Part shown: piece after piece, positions 51,859 to 60,966 of the stretch
Position numbering within the stretch: the stretch's first letter is position 1
Layout: each line of letters opens with the position of its first letter
Origin: VXYL01 sp963665195
Lineage (GTDB): Bacteria > Pseudomonadota > Gammaproteobacteria > Pseudomonadales > Azotimanducaceae
Direction of reading: 5' to 3'
NCBI GenBank assembly: GCA_963665195.1
Contig: OY762070.1
Coordinates: 1,240,001 to 1,304,000, forward strand
DNA: 64,000 nt
Notes under the pieces: model-generated
Told to the model about the DNA's origin: nothing
The model's database searches: none
What the model saw: only the letters and a program-made list of their open reading frames with translations
Program-made: the position numbers and the translations under genes

Positions 51859-52799
51859 CTAACCGGCAGGCGCAGCCGATTGGAGGGCGTTTCCGCAGGT
51901 GGCCGTTCCTGCTGGGTGTCGTTCTGTGCGTGCTTCCGGTGGTTGGGGGTGCGATCTGGCTGGTCCTTGGTCGCGACGATGCCGGTGTCTCGCCAATCGA
52001 TGCTAAGGTGCCCATGCGGAGGACGCCTTTGCCGGTTGCCCAAGTAACGGCTGCTGACGGAGCCGAAGAAGGCTCCGTGACTATACCGGCACTAGTGGTC
52101 GGCGTCCCAAGCAGCAATCCCCACGTAGTCAAGACTTCCAAGCCCGACTCGGTCGTTCCACCGATGGCGAAAGCCGTTTTGCCGGACGTCCCGGCTGGCA
52201 CGACGGCCACGAGCGAGCAGTGGCGGGATACCGACGTGGCGCGGTGGCGTTACGACGACCGGGCACGGCCAGACCTTCGAGGCCGAGACTTCCGCGACGC
52301 CGAGTTGGCCTACGTGGACTTGTCGGGCGCGGACCTTCGGGACGCGAAGCTGCACGGCGCGGAGCTCAGGGGTGCGGACCTGCGCTGGGCTGACTTGCAA
52401 GGGGCTGCGCTCGCTGGGGTGGATCTATACGGTGCAGATCTCCGCTACGCGGTGTTGCGCGGAACGAACCTGAGCCCGGCGAACCTGTCCACTGCTGATC
52501 TGAGACAGGCGGACCTGCGCGACACCATCGTGTCTTGCCGTAGCTGCCCTGTCCTGTCGTCCGTAATGGCAGCGAATCTGAACGGCGCGGACCTGCGCGG
52601 CGCGAAATTCGGCGAGGCCGGGATCTTGGGGGCGCTGTTCGAGGGCGCCGACCTCAGGGGGGCGAACCTTGCGGAGGTGATCGGAACGCCGGAATCCATG
52701 AGTCGGGCATTGTACGATGATGCGACCCGGCTACCGACATGGATCGAGCCCGATGATTGGGGAATGATCTTCGTCGCATCCGACGCCCCGCCGCCGTAG
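51843..52799 (+). CDS. Membrane-anchored pentapeptide-repeat protein
   Basis: A 318-residue protein. One transmembrane helix (about residues 20-42) anchors a linker and then a pentapeptide-repeat domain of A(D/N)LxX units (DLRGRDF, DLSGADLRDAKLHGAEL, NLNGADLRGAKF, DLRGANLAEV) from about 150 to 290. The helix orientation (Arg-rich N-terminus) predicts a periplasmic repeat domain. Some pentapeptide proteins mimic DNA and protect gyrase, but a periplasmic location argues against that. GTG 51843 is one of three close GTG choices. Lower GC than neighbours. Confidence 0.7.
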   Translation: MPVAVTNRQAQPIGGRFRRWPFLLGVVLCVLPVVGGAIWLVLGRDDAGVSPIDAKVPMRRTPLPVAQVTAADGAEEGSVTIPALVVGVPSSNPHVVKTSKPDSVVPPMAKAVLPDVPAGTTATSEQWRDTDVARWRYDDRARPDLRGRDFRDAELAYVDLSGADLRDAKLHGAELRGADLRWADLQGAALAGVDLYGADLRYAVLRGTNLSPANLSTADLRQADLRDTIVSCRSCPVLSSVMAANLNGADLRGAKFGEAGILGALFEGADLRGANLAEVIGTPESMSRALYDDATRLPTWIEPDDWGMIFVASDAPPP

Positions 52800-52889
52800 A
52801 CGCACCGGTGAGCGCTACGTGCGTTCTCCGAGCATCAGACATTGCCGCCCGCATGTGAGCACCACGGTCGCCAGCGATGCGACTTGGCT

Positions 52890-53354
52890 TCAGTTGACGG
52901 TCGGTTCGCCCTGGGCCTTGGCTGCGGCCTGCCGCTGCGCTTCCCGAAACAGCGCGTCGAAGTTGATCGGCGCGAGCATGAGCGGCGGGAAGGTGCCCTT
53001 GACGACCAGACTGTCGATGGTCTCGCGCGCATAGGGAAACAGCGCAGCCGGGCAGGCCGTCGCGATCACCTGCGTGGTGAGGTCGTCGTCCATGCCCTCC
53101 AGACGAAAGATGCCGGCCTGCTGCAGCTCGACGATCATGGCCACCTCGTCGCCTTGGCGTGCCTCGATGGTCAGCGTCAGCACCACCTCGTGGCGCGTGT
53201 CGTCGAGGCGCGCGCCGCGGGTGTTGATGTCGAGCTGCACGTTCGGCTTCCACTCGCCCGCGAAGACGTTCGGCGCCTTGGGCGACTCGAACGACACGTC
53301 CCGCAGGTAGACGCGCTCGATCGCGAGGCTGGGCCCGGCAGGAACGTCCGCCAT
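52890..53354 (-). CDS. secB: Protein-export chaperone SecB
   Basis: A 154-residue SecB, the tetrameric cytosolic chaperone that keeps precursors unfolded and delivers them to SecA. Family segments IERVYLRDVSFESPKAPNVF, PNVQLDINTRG and CPAALFPYARETIDSLVVKGTFPPLMLAPINFD are intact. It follows the rhodanese gene by 3 bases; in E. coli grxC stands between them, and here it is absent. Confidence 0.95.
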   Translation of the reverse strand: MADVPAGPSLAIERVYLRDVSFESPKAPNVFAGEWKPNVQLDINTRGARLDDTRHEVVLTLTIEARQGDEVAMIVELQQAGIFRLEGMDDDLTTQVIATACPAALFPYARETIDSLVVKGTFPPLMLAPINFDALFREAQRQAAAKAQGEPTVN

Positions 53355-53357
53355 GGG

Positions 53358-53774
53358 TCAGTTCCGCACCACGGGCAGGCTCTGGTTGCGCCACTCGGCG
53401 ACGCCGCCCTTGAGCCGCGCCACATCCTCGAAGCCGGCCTTGCGCAGCGCGGTTCCGGCGGCGCCGGCGTGCTGGCCCATCTTGCAGGCGAGCACCACCG
53501 TCTTGCTCTTGTACTTCTCGATCTCGGACAGGCGACCGGCGAGCGATTGGTGAGGGATGTTGATGGCGTCGACGATGTGGCCTTGGGAGTACTCGTTCGG
53601 GTCCCTCACGTCGATCACCACGGCGCCGCCCTGGTTGACCAGATTGACCAGTTCCTGCGGCGTGACGGAACGCCCGCCGCGCGCCACTTCGTTGCGCACG
53701 AACAGCGCGAAGATGACCAGAAAGGCGCCCACCAGAATCGGGTGGTTGCCGATGAATTCGATCAGCTGCTCCAT
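53358..53774 (-). CDS. Membrane-anchored rhodanese-like protein (YibN type)
   Basis: A 138-residue protein with one N-terminal transmembrane helix (HPILVGAFLVIFALFV) and a rhodanese domain whose active-site Cys is in LACKMGQHAG. The order rhodanese, secB opposite gpmI, envC is the gammaproteobacterial yibN-secB arrangement. Its precise substrate is unknown; it may handle persulfides at the membrane. Confidence 0.88.
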   Translation of the reverse strand: MEQLIEFIGNHPILVGAFLVIFALFVRNEVARGGRSVTPQELVNLVNQGGAVVIDVRDPNEYSQGHIVDAINIPHQSLAGRLSEIEKYKSKTVVLACKMGQHAGAAGTALRKAGFEDVARLKGGVAEWRNQSLPVVRN

Positions 53775-53784
53775 GGCGGCGCGG

Positions 53785-53790
53785 ATTATA
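53785..53790 (-). promoter_or_regulatory. -10 element TATAAT upstream of rhodanese-secB
   Basis: On the minus strand a consensus TATAAT ends 10 bases before the ATG at 53774, so transcription would begin within a few bases of the start codon. The -35 region is poor. On the plus strand TAGAAT (53832-53837) may serve gpmI. Confidence 0.4.
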
Positions 53791-53887
53791 GGCGCACGCT
53801 GGCTTTCTGGTGCGAACTTCGCAGGCGTTGGCGTAGAATCGCCGCCGTCGCCGCTCGCTGAGCGTCAAGAAACTCGAAGGCAGGCCG

Positions 53888-55426
53888 ATGCCCAAGGCGC
53901 CCACCACGCTGCTGGTCGTTCTGGACGGCTGGGGCCTTAGCGAGCGCAGCGAATACAACGCCATCCACGCCGCCCGCACGCCGACCTGGGACGCCTTGAT
54001 GGCGGCACCCGGGCGCGGTGCGCTGGTCGCTTCGGGCGGCGAGGTCGGGCTGCCGGTCGGGCAGATGGGCAACTCCGAGGTCGGCCACATGCATCTCGGT
54101 GCCGGGCGCGTGGTGCATCAGGACCTGACGCGCATCGACCACGCCATCGCTACGGGCGAGTTCGACTCCAACGCGGTTCTCGGCAAGGCGCTGCGCGTCG
54201 GCGCGGGCGGCGCGCTGCACGCCATGGGGCTGCTGTCGCCCGGCGGCGTCCACAGCCACGAGGAGCACATCCTCGCGCTCCTGGATCTGGCGGTGCGGCA
54301 GGGCGTTGGCCGGATCCGGCTGCACGCCTTCCTGGACGGCCGCGACACGCCGCCGCAGAGCGCGCTCGCATCGCTTCAGCGGGTAGAGGCGCGTTTCCCC
54401 GGTTGCATCGCATCGATCACCGGCCGCTACTACGCCATGGACCGCGACCGGCGCTGGGAGCGTACGGAGCGAGCCTACAGTCTGCTGCAGCGCGGCAAGG
54501 CGCCGTTCCACTGCGCCACCGCGGCGGAGGCCCTCGCCGCTGCCTATGGACGCGGCGAGACGGACGAGTTCGTCCAGCCCACCGCCATCCACGCGCCCGG
54601 CGACCTGCCGGTGAAGTTGGAGGACGGCGATGCCGTGGTGTTCATGAACTTCCGCGCCGACCGCGCCCGACAGCTCAGTCATGCCGTCGCCGCCGAGCAC
54701 TTCGACGGCTTCGAGCGGTGCGCCCATGCCCGCCTCGGCGCGTTCGCGACGCTGACGCACTACGCGGACGACCTGCCCGTGCCTGCGGCGTTCCCGCCCC
54801 AGGAACTGCGCGACACGCTCGGCGAGTGGCTTGCCGGACGCGGCATGACGCAGTTGCGCATCGCCGAGACGGAGAAGTACGCGCACGTCACCTACTTCTT
54901 CTCCGGCGGCCGCGAGCAGCCGTTTCCCGGCGAGGACCGCGTGCTGGTGCCGTCACCTCGGATTGCCACCTACGATCTCGCACCGGAAATGAGCGCGCGC
55001 GCCGTCACCGAACATCTGGTCAAGGTGATCGGCGCTGGTCGCCATGACCTCATCGTCTGCAACTACGCCAACGCCGACATGGTGGGGCATACCGGCGTCT
55101 TCGATGCCGCGGTGCAGGCGGTGGAGACGGTGGACGAGTGCCTCGGGCAGGTACTCGAGGCGCTGCGCAGCGCGGGCGGGCAGTGCCTCATCACGGCCGA
55201 TCACGGCAATGCGGACCGGATGCGCGATGCAGCAACCGGAGCGCCGCACACCGCGCACACGTCGGCGCTGGTGCCGCTGGTCTACGTTGGGCCGCGCAGC
55301 GTGCGGTTCGACGAGGGCGGCACGCTGGCGGATGTGGCGCCGACGTTGCTCGGCCTGATGGACATTCCACGGCCGGGAGCGATGACCGGGCGCATGCTCG
55401 CCGCGCCGGTCGCGGCGGTGGCCTAG
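53888..55426 (+). CDS. gpmI: 2,3-bisphosphoglycerate-independent phosphoglycerate mutase
   Basis: A 512-residue alkaline-phosphatase-superfamily enzyme of glycolysis/gluconeogenesis that uses two Mn ions. The catalytic Ser63 is in MGNSEVGHMHLGAGR; LLVVLDGWG at the N-terminus, DGRDTPPQS, NFRADRARQ and the metal ligands in CNYANADMVGHTG and ITADHGNAD are in place. ATG 53888 precedes envC by 9 bases after its stop. Confidence 0.96.
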   Translation: MPKAPTTLLVVLDGWGLSERSEYNAIHAARTPTWDALMAAPGRGALVASGGEVGLPVGQMGNSEVGHMHLGAGRVVHQDLTRIDHAIATGEFDSNAVLGKALRVGAGGALHAMGLLSPGGVHSHEEHILALLDLAVRQGVGRIRLHAFLDGRDTPPQSALASLQRVEARFPGCIASITGRYYAMDRDRRWERTERAYSLLQRGKAPFHCATAAEALAAAYGRGETDEFVQPTAIHAPGDLPVKLEDGDAVVFMNFRADRARQLSHAVAAEHFDGFERCAHARLGAFATLTHYADDLPVPAAFPPQELRDTLGEWLAGRGMTQLRIAETEKYAHVTYFFSGGREQPFPGEDRVLVPSPRIATYDLAPEMSARAVTEHLVKVIGAGRHDLIVCNYANADMVGHTGVFDAAVQAVETVDECLGQVLEALRSAGGQCLITADHGNADRMRDAATGAPHTAHTSALVPLVYVGPRSVRFDEGGTLADVAPTLLGLMDIPRPGAMTGRMLAAPVAAVA

Positions 55427-55435
55427 GGGGGGGCT

Positions 55436-56596
55436 GTGCGGCTCGCCGCCGCGGCCTGCGCGCTGGCTCTGCTCGCACCGTCCTGGCCGGCGGTCGCAGC
55501 GGAGGACGCGGCTCAGCAGCTCGACGCCGTGGTGCGGGAACTCAATGCCCTCGACGAGTGGCTGGATTCTGCTGGCAAGCGCTTGGCGGACCAGCAGCGC
55601 GAACTCGCCGCCGCGGACCGCGCCGTGGCCGACCTGCTGCGCCGCTCGCGCACCGTGGCGGGCCGCATCGACGCGGCGCGCGGCGCCCTTGCCGACCTTG
55701 AGGCGCAGCGCGAGGAACTGGCCGCGCAACGCGATGCCCAAGCGGACCGCATCGCGGGGCACCTGCGCGACTCGTGGCGCTTTGCCGGCGACGACTTCGT
55801 CAAGCTGTGGCTCAATCAGGAGGACCCCATCGCTTTGGAGCGGATGGTGCGCTACCACGGCTACTTCGTGGCGGCGCGGGTCGATGCGGTGGCGGAACTG
55901 GCCGATACCATCGCGGGCCTCGCCGCCAATGCGGGGCGGCTTGAGAGCGAGCAGGAGGCGTTGCGGGCAGCGCAAGCGGAACTCGAACGGCATGGCCGGA
56001 CGCTCGAAGCCGAGCGCAGCAAGCGGGCGCTGCGCATCGCCGGCCTCGAGTCGGAAGTTTCCGCCAAAGGCCGCGAACGCGAGCGCTTGGCCAGCGACCG
56101 GCGCCGCTTGGAGTCGCTGCTTGCCGAGCTTCGACGCAAGCGCGCAGGCGGCACCGAGCGGGTGCCGCCGCCGAGGGTGGCGCGAGCCGGCGCCGACGCC
56201 ACACCGGCGGCGAAGGGGGCGATGCGCTGGCCTGTCGAGGGCGAGGTGGTGCGCCGCTTCGGCCAGGCCCGCGCTGGCGGCCGGATGCGCTGGGAGGGCG
56301 TATACATCAACGCGCCGCTCGGCGCCGACGTGTATGCCGCGGCCGATGGCGAGGTGGTGTTCGCCGACTGGCTGCGCGGCTTCGGAATGCTCACCATCGT
56401 CGACCATGGCGGCGATCGGCTGTCGCTCTACGGCCACTCGGACGCCCTCTACAAAGGCGTGGGCGACAGCGTGCAGGGCGGCGACGTGATCGCCAGCGTC
56501 GGGCAGAGCGGCGGCGAGGGCGAAGTCGGCCTCTACTTCGAGATTCGCGAGGGCGGCGATCCCACCGATCCGCTGCCTTGGCTGCGGCGGCGCTGA
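55436..56596 (+). CDS. envC: Murein hydrolase activator EnvC
   Basis: A 386-residue periplasmic protein: signal peptide (to about AVAAED, residue 22), long coiled coil (about 25-240) and a C-terminal LytM/M23 domain (about 265-385). The LytM domain keeps YGHSDALYKGVGDSVQGGDVIA and GLYFEIR but lacks the first zinc His (GVYINAPLGADV instead of HxGxD), as in EnvC, which activates the amidases AmiA/AmiB at the division site instead of cutting peptidoglycan itself. GTG 55436 follows gpmI, as in E. coli. Confidence 0.92.
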   Translation: MRLAAAACALALLAPSWPAVAAEDAAQQLDAVVRELNALDEWLDSAGKRLADQQRELAAADRAVADLLRRSRTVAGRIDAARGALADLEAQREELAAQRDAQADRIAGHLRDSWRFAGDDFVKLWLNQEDPIALERMVRYHGYFVAARVDAVAELADTIAGLAANAGRLESEQEALRAAQAELERHGRTLEAERSKRALRIAGLESEVSAKGRERERLASDRRRLESLLAELRRKRAGGTERVPPPRVARAGADATPAAKGAMRWPVEGEVVRRFGQARAGGRMRWEGVYINAPLGADVYAAADGEVVFADWLRGFGMLTIVDHGGDRLSLYGHSDALYKGVGDSVQGGDVIASVGQSGGEGEVGLYFEIREGGDPTDPLPWLRRR

Positions 56597-57282
56597 TGGC
56601 CTTCGCCGCGCTGCTGCCATGCACCTGCGTGCTGTGCCGGCGCCGCACCGGTCGCGACATCGATCTGTGCGCGGAGTGCGAGCAGGCTTTCGAGCGCAAC
56701 GTCCCGGCGTGCCCGGTGTGCGCCGAACCGATGCCGACCGACGCCGCCGGCCCATGCGCTGCCTGCGTGGTCGCGCCGCCGCCGTGGCAGCGAACGGTCG
56801 CGCCGTTCACCTACGAATCGCCCCTGTCGCGCCTGATCGCGGGCCTCAAGTCCGGCAACGGCGTGCGCCAGGCGCGCATCCTCGGTGCTGTCCTCGCGCC
56901 TTTCGTGCGGGCCGCGTATCGGGATGCGCCGCTGCCGGAAGCGCTGCTGCCGATGCCGCTCACCCGCCGGCGCCTCCGCCAGCGCGGCTTCAACCAGGCG
57001 GAACTGCTCGCCGATGCTCTGGGGCGCCGGGTCGGCGTGCCGCGCCTGCGGCGGCGGCTGGTGCGGATCCGCAACGCGCCGCCGCAGCGCAGCCTGCCGC
57101 GCAGCGCGCGCCTCGGCAACGTACGCGGCGCTTTCGCCGTGCGCCGCCCGCTGCGGTCGCGCCGCGTCGCCTTGCTGGACGATGTGACGACCACCGGCGC
57201 TACGGTACGCGCCGCCAGCGAAGCCTTGCTCGGCGCCGGCGCGGAGGAGGTCCACGTCTGGGTTGCGGCCAAGACGCCTTGA
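56596..57282 (+). CDS. comF: ComF family phosphoribosyltransferase-like protein
   Basis: A 228-residue ComF/GntX-type protein. An N-terminal zinc ribbon with Cys pairs (CTCVLCRRR, LCAEC, CPVCAEP, CAAC) precedes a phosphoribosyltransferase-type domain with the PRPP-binding motif VALLDDVTTTGATVRAASEALL. Family members act in DNA uptake or reuse. Its ATG overlaps the envC stop (TGATG), and its stop overlaps priA. Confidence 0.9.
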   Translation: MAFAALLPCTCVLCRRRTGRDIDLCAECEQAFERNVPACPVCAEPMPTDAAGPCAACVVAPPPWQRTVAPFTYESPLSRLIAGLKSGNGVRQARILGAVLAPFVRAAYRDAPLPEALLPMPLTRRRLRQRGFNQAELLADALGRRVGVPRLRRRLVRIRNAPPQRSLPRSARLGNVRGAFAVRRPLRSRRVALLDDVTTTGATVRAASEALLGAGAEEVHVWVAAKTP

Positions 57283-59435
57283 GCGCACCGCGGACGGTCG
57301 TCGAAGTCGCTGTGCCGCGCCCGCTGCGCGACACCTTCGACTACGCTGTGGCCGCCGATCAGCCCGTGCCGCCGATCGGTGCGCGCGTGTACGTGCCATT
57401 CGGGCGCAGCACCGCGCTCGGCATCGTCACCGGGCACCGAACGACATCCACGCACGAACTCAAGGCGATCAGCGAAGTCATCGACGCGACGCCGCTGCTG
57501 ACGCCGGATCTGATCGAACTGGCGCAGTGGCTGGCGCGCTACTACCACCATCCGATCGGCAGCGTCCTGTCCACCATGCTGCCGGCCAAGGCGCGCCGTG
57601 GCGCGGCGGCGATGGTGGCCGAGGAGGCCGTCTGGGAGGCGACCGGGGAGGGCTGCGCCGAAGCCGCCCTGCGGCGCGCCCCGCGCCAGCTTGAGACGTG
57701 GCGGCGCTTGCGCGAACTCCGCAGCTTGCCGGAGGCAGAGGCGCGTTCGGCAGGGCTCGAACGCCACTGCCTATCGGCGCTGCTGGCCAAAGGACTCGCG
57801 GCGCGGCGCGTGGTGGATCCAGACTACGGCTACCGGACGCTCGGAGCGGTGACGCCGAACGCGGAGCAGCAGGCGGCGATCGACGCGGTAGCGGCGTCGC
57901 TCGGCGGCAGCGCGACGCATCTGCTGGACGGCGTCACCGGGAGCGGCAAGACGGAGGTCTACCTGCGCGTCATCGCCGCGGCCCTGGCGCGCGGCCAGCA
58001 AGCCTTGGTGCTGGTGCCGGAAATCGCCCTGACCCCGCAGACCGCGGCGCGTTTCCGGGAGCGTTTCGGCGCCGCCGCGACGCTGCACTCCCTGGTCTCC
58101 GACGCGCAGCGATTCGACATCTGGCTGAAGTGCGCCAGCGGCAGCCACAAGGTGCTGATCGGCACCCGTTCGGCCGTCTTTGCGCCGTTCCAAGACCTCG
58201 GCGTCATCGTCGTCGACGAGGAGCACGATGGCTCCTTCAAGCAGACCGACGGACTGCGCTACTCGGCCCGGGATGTTGCCGTGAAGCGCGCCCAGGGGCT
58301 CGGCATCCCGGTGCTGCTCGGCAGCGCCACGCCGTCGCTGGAGTCGCTGCGCAATGTCCACCGCGGCCGCTATGGTCTGATGCGTCTCGCCAGTCGCCCC
58401 GGCGGCGCTTCGATGCCGATCCTGCGCACCTTGGACATCCGCGGCGAGCGCCTGCAGCAGGGCTTCAGCGCGGCGCTGCTTGCGGCCGTGGAACGCCACT
58501 TGGATGCGGGGGGCCAGGTGCTGGTGTTCATCAACCGTCGTGGGTATGCGCCCGTGCTGCTCTGCGCAGCGTGCGCATGGCAGGCCCGATGTCCCCATTG
58601 CGATGTGCGGCTCACGCTGCATGTCGCGCCAGAGGCCCTGCGCTGCCATCAATGCGGCTACCGGCGCCCGGTGCCCCGCCAGTGTCCGGATTGCGGCAGC
58701 GGCGAGTTCGTCCGCCTCGGCGTCGGCACCCAGCGCGTCGCCGAGGCGCTCGCCGAGATCCGCCCCGACGTGCCCCTGTATCGGATCGACAGCGACACGA
58801 CGCGCAGCATGCGCCGGTTGGAGAGCGACTTGGCTGCCATTCGCGCGGGGCGCCCCGCCATCCTCGTCGGGACGCAAATGCTCGCCAAGGGTCATCACCT
58901 GCCGAACGTCACCCTGGTCGCGGTGCTGGACGCCGACGCCGGCTTCCTGTCGCCGGATTTCCGCGCCGCCGAGCGAACCGCCCAAGTCATCACCCAAGTC
59001 GCCGGGCGCGCCGGGCGCGCCGAGCGCCCGGGCGAAGTGCTGATCCAGACCTACGACCCCGCCAATGCCCACTTGGCCGCCCTGATCGCTGCCGGCTACC
59101 GCGGCTTCGCGCAGAGCGAGAGCCGCTTGCGGGCCGAGGCGTCGATGCCGCCGTTCGCCGCCATGGCGCTGGTGCGCGCCGACAGCCTGAACGAGACCGC
59201 AGCGGGTGACTTCCTTGCCTCTGCCGCACCGCATCTCAAGGGCGTCGGCGTCGAGGTACTAGGCCCTGCCCCGGCCCCCCTCGCCCGCCGCGCCGACCGC
59301 TATCGCTACCAGCTCTGCGTGCTGGCGGCCCGGCGCGGCGACCTGCATCGCGCCCTGGACCGATTGGAAGCGGCCGAGCCGCGGACCTCCGGCGTGCGCT
59401 GGGCCGTGGACGTGGACCCCCTGGATGCGTTTTGA
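57279..59435 (+). CDS. priA: Primosomal replication restart helicase PriA
   Basis: A 718-residue superfamily 2 helicase that restarts stalled replication forks. N-terminal 3'-DNA-binding domain (about 1-105), Walker A GVTGSGKTEVYL (about 224-235), DEEH box in IVVDEEHDGSFKQ, and a zinc region with eight Cys (LCAACAWQARCPHC ... CHQC ... CPDC). Motif GTQMLAKGHHLPNVTLVAV and the C-terminal domain are complete. TTG 57279 overlaps the comF stop (TTGA). Confidence 0.95.
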   Translation: MSAPRTVVEVAVPRPLRDTFDYAVAADQPVPPIGARVYVPFGRSTALGIVTGHRTTSTHELKAISEVIDATPLLTPDLIELAQWLARYYHHPIGSVLSTMLPAKARRGAAAMVAEEAVWEATGEGCAEAALRRAPRQLETWRRLRELRSLPEAEARSAGLERHCLSALLAKGLAARRVVDPDYGYRTLGAVTPNAEQQAAIDAVAASLGGSATHLLDGVTGSGKTEVYLRVIAAALARGQQALVLVPEIALTPQTAARFRERFGAAATLHSLVSDAQRFDIWLKCASGSHKVLIGTRSAVFAPFQDLGVIVVDEEHDGSFKQTDGLRYSARDVAVKRAQGLGIPVLLGSATPSLESLRNVHRGRYGLMRLASRPGGASMPILRTLDIRGERLQQGFSAALLAAVERHLDAGGQVLVFINRRGYAPVLLCAACAWQARCPHCDVRLTLHVAPEALRCHQCGYRRPVPRQCPDCGSGEFVRLGVGTQRVAEALAEIRPDVPLYRIDSDTTRSMRRLESDLAAIRAGRPAILVGTQMLAKGHHLPNVTLVAVLDADAGFLSPDFRAAERTAQVITQVAGRAGRAERPGEVLIQTYDPANAHLAALIAAGYRGFAQSESRLRAEASMPPFAAMALVRADSLNETAAGDFLASAAPHLKGVGVEVLGPAPAPLARRADRYRYQLCVLAARRGDLHRALDRLEAAEPRTSGVRWAVDVDPLDAF

Positions 59436-59495
59436 CGCGGCAGGACGCGGGAGTATGATTGCCGTAGCGCCTACGGATGGGCCTCGAGGGGACGA

Positions 59496-60059
59496 ATGCC
59501 GCAACGAACGCAGCAAAGGCGACAAGGGAAGGGTCGGGCCGCAGCGTCGCGCAGCGTCGGCAAGCGGCAGGCGATCCCGGGCTTCTCTTCGAGTTCCTTC
59601 GCCGGCGGCGCGATCTGCGGCGCCTTGGCGATCCTTGCGCTGCTCTACGGCGTGCCGATGCTCTTCTCCGGGGCCTCCCCGGCGGAGGCGGGGACGACCG
59701 CCGCAGGCCCTCGCGAGCGCCCCACCTTCACTTTCTGGGACGTGCTGCCGCGCAGCGAAGTTCGCACCGGCGTCGCGCCGTTCCAGCGTCCCGATGCCGC
59801 GCCCGAACCGGTGCCGGACCTCCTGCTCTTGCAGGCCGCGGCCTTTCGCGGTCGCAACGAGGCGGACACCATGCGCGCCCGGCTGCTGCTCGAGGGCATG
59901 AACGCCGGCGTCGAGCTCATGACGGACCAAGGCGGCGTGATGTGGCACCGGGTGATGGTCGGCCCGTTCCAGAACGAAGCGGAACTGCAAAGCGCGCTCG
60001 CCCGCCTCAAGGCCATGGACGTCTCGCCGTCCCGGGTGACGAGGCCGCGCTCCGGCTGA
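59496..60059 (+). CDS. SPOR-domain membrane protein, FtsN-like
   Basis: A 187-residue bitopic protein. A basic N-terminal cytosolic tail (MPQRTQQRRQGKGR) is followed by a transmembrane helix at about 38-56, a Pro/Ala linker and a C-terminal SPOR domain (about 108-185, LLLQAAAFRGRNEADTMRARLLLEGM...VMVGPFQNEAEL) that binds denuded glycan at the septum. Placement right after priA, as for E. coli ftsN (priA-cytR-ftsN), supports a divisome role, although it lacks the long central helices of FtsN. Confidence 0.82.
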   Translation: MPQRTQQRRQGKGRAAASRSVGKRQAIPGFSSSSFAGGAICGALAILALLYGVPMLFSGASPAEAGTTAAGPRERPTFTFWDVLPRSEVRTGVAPFQRPDAAPEPVPDLLLLQAAAFRGRNEADTMRARLLLEGMNAGVELMTDQGGVMWHRVMVGPFQNEAELQSALARLKAMDVSPSRVTRPRSG

Positions 60060-60069
60060 CGCCGACGGG

Positions 60070-60966
60070 CTACAGCTTCGCGCCCAGCGTCACCGCGTAG
60101 CGGGCATCCGTGCGCCGGCGACCGCTCGCCGGCGCCGTCTCGTGCTGCAAGTCGAGGCGCACGCCGGCCTGCCACCGGCTGGTGAGATGGAAGCGCACGC
60201 CCGTGTCCGAGTCCCACACGCCGCCACGATCCTCGGCGAGGATCTGCAGCAGCTGGTTGCTGTGGAACAGCTCCCAGCGTTCCGGCACGAGCCAGCGGTT
60301 GAAGGTGACGCCCCAGCGCACCGCGGGGTTGCTGTCCGCGTCGACTGTCGCCGCGCCGTCGGCGAACGCGCCGAGTTCCTCGAAGACCTGGCTGATGCCG
60401 AGGTCGCTGCTGAGCGCCCCGCGCGGCGATTCCCAGAACGTGTGTCCGGCCCCCACGCCGGCGGTGAAGCGCTGCGGCACATCCTTGATGGGGTCGCGGA
60501 AGTACTCGAAGCTCAGCACCGCGTACCACGATTCGCGGAACTTCAGGCGCAGGTCGTAGTTGACGTCGAGTTGATCGTCCGTGGTCGTTCGCTGCGCCTG
60601 CGCCCAATGCGCGGCGACGGCGGCTACATGGTCGAAGCGCGCCCCCGTGCGCATGACATGCAGATTGAAGTTCGCATCTTCGGTCTCGGTGTTGCCGAAT
60701 GCGGCGACCAATCCCAGATCGATGCTGATGTCCCAAGGATCCGACTCGGCTTCGCTTTTCGTCGCGGCTTCGTCGTACTCGATGCGCGCGACCCGGACTC
60801 GCGGCACGCTGACGGCGCCGACGCCGGCGACGACCACCGTGACCGAGTCGGCCGACTCCGAGACTTCCCCGCTGAGCCGGTCGCCGTTGTCGAAATGCAC
60901 GATGTCGGCCCGCACGGGGCCGGCGGCGAACAAGCCGAGGGCAGCGAACAGACGGAGCGCGCTCAC
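60070..60966 (-). CDS. DUF481 outer-membrane/secreted protein
   Basis: A 298-residue protein with an N-terminal signal peptide (LRLFAALGLFAAGPVRA-D), a short N-terminal domain (IVHFDNGDRLSGEVSE) typical of DUF481 proteins and a C-terminal beta-barrel-like region with repeated amphipathic strands ending AVTLGAKL. DUF481 family members are salt-induced outer-membrane proteins in some species. GTG 60966 overlaps the CoA-transferase stop (GTGA). Function unknown. Confidence 0.85.
   Translation of the reverse strand: MSALRLFAALGLFAAGPVRADIVHFDNGDRLSGEVSESADSVTVVVAGVGAVSVPRVRVARIEYDEAATKSEAESDPWDISIDLGLVAAFGNTETEDANFNLHVMRTGARFDHVAAVAAHWAQAQRTTTDDQLDVNYDLRLKFRESWYAVLSFEYFRDPIKDVPQRFTAGVGAGHTFWESPRGALSSDLGISQVFEELGAFADGAATVDADSNPAVRWGVTFNRWLVPERWELFHSNQLLQILAEDRGGVWDSDTGVRFHLTSRWQAGVRLDLQHETAPASGRRRTDARYAVTLGAKL

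Noticed and set aside
55436..56596. EnvC missing a zinc ligand as a defect
   Set aside because: Loss of zinc ligands is normal for EnvC-type LytM activators.
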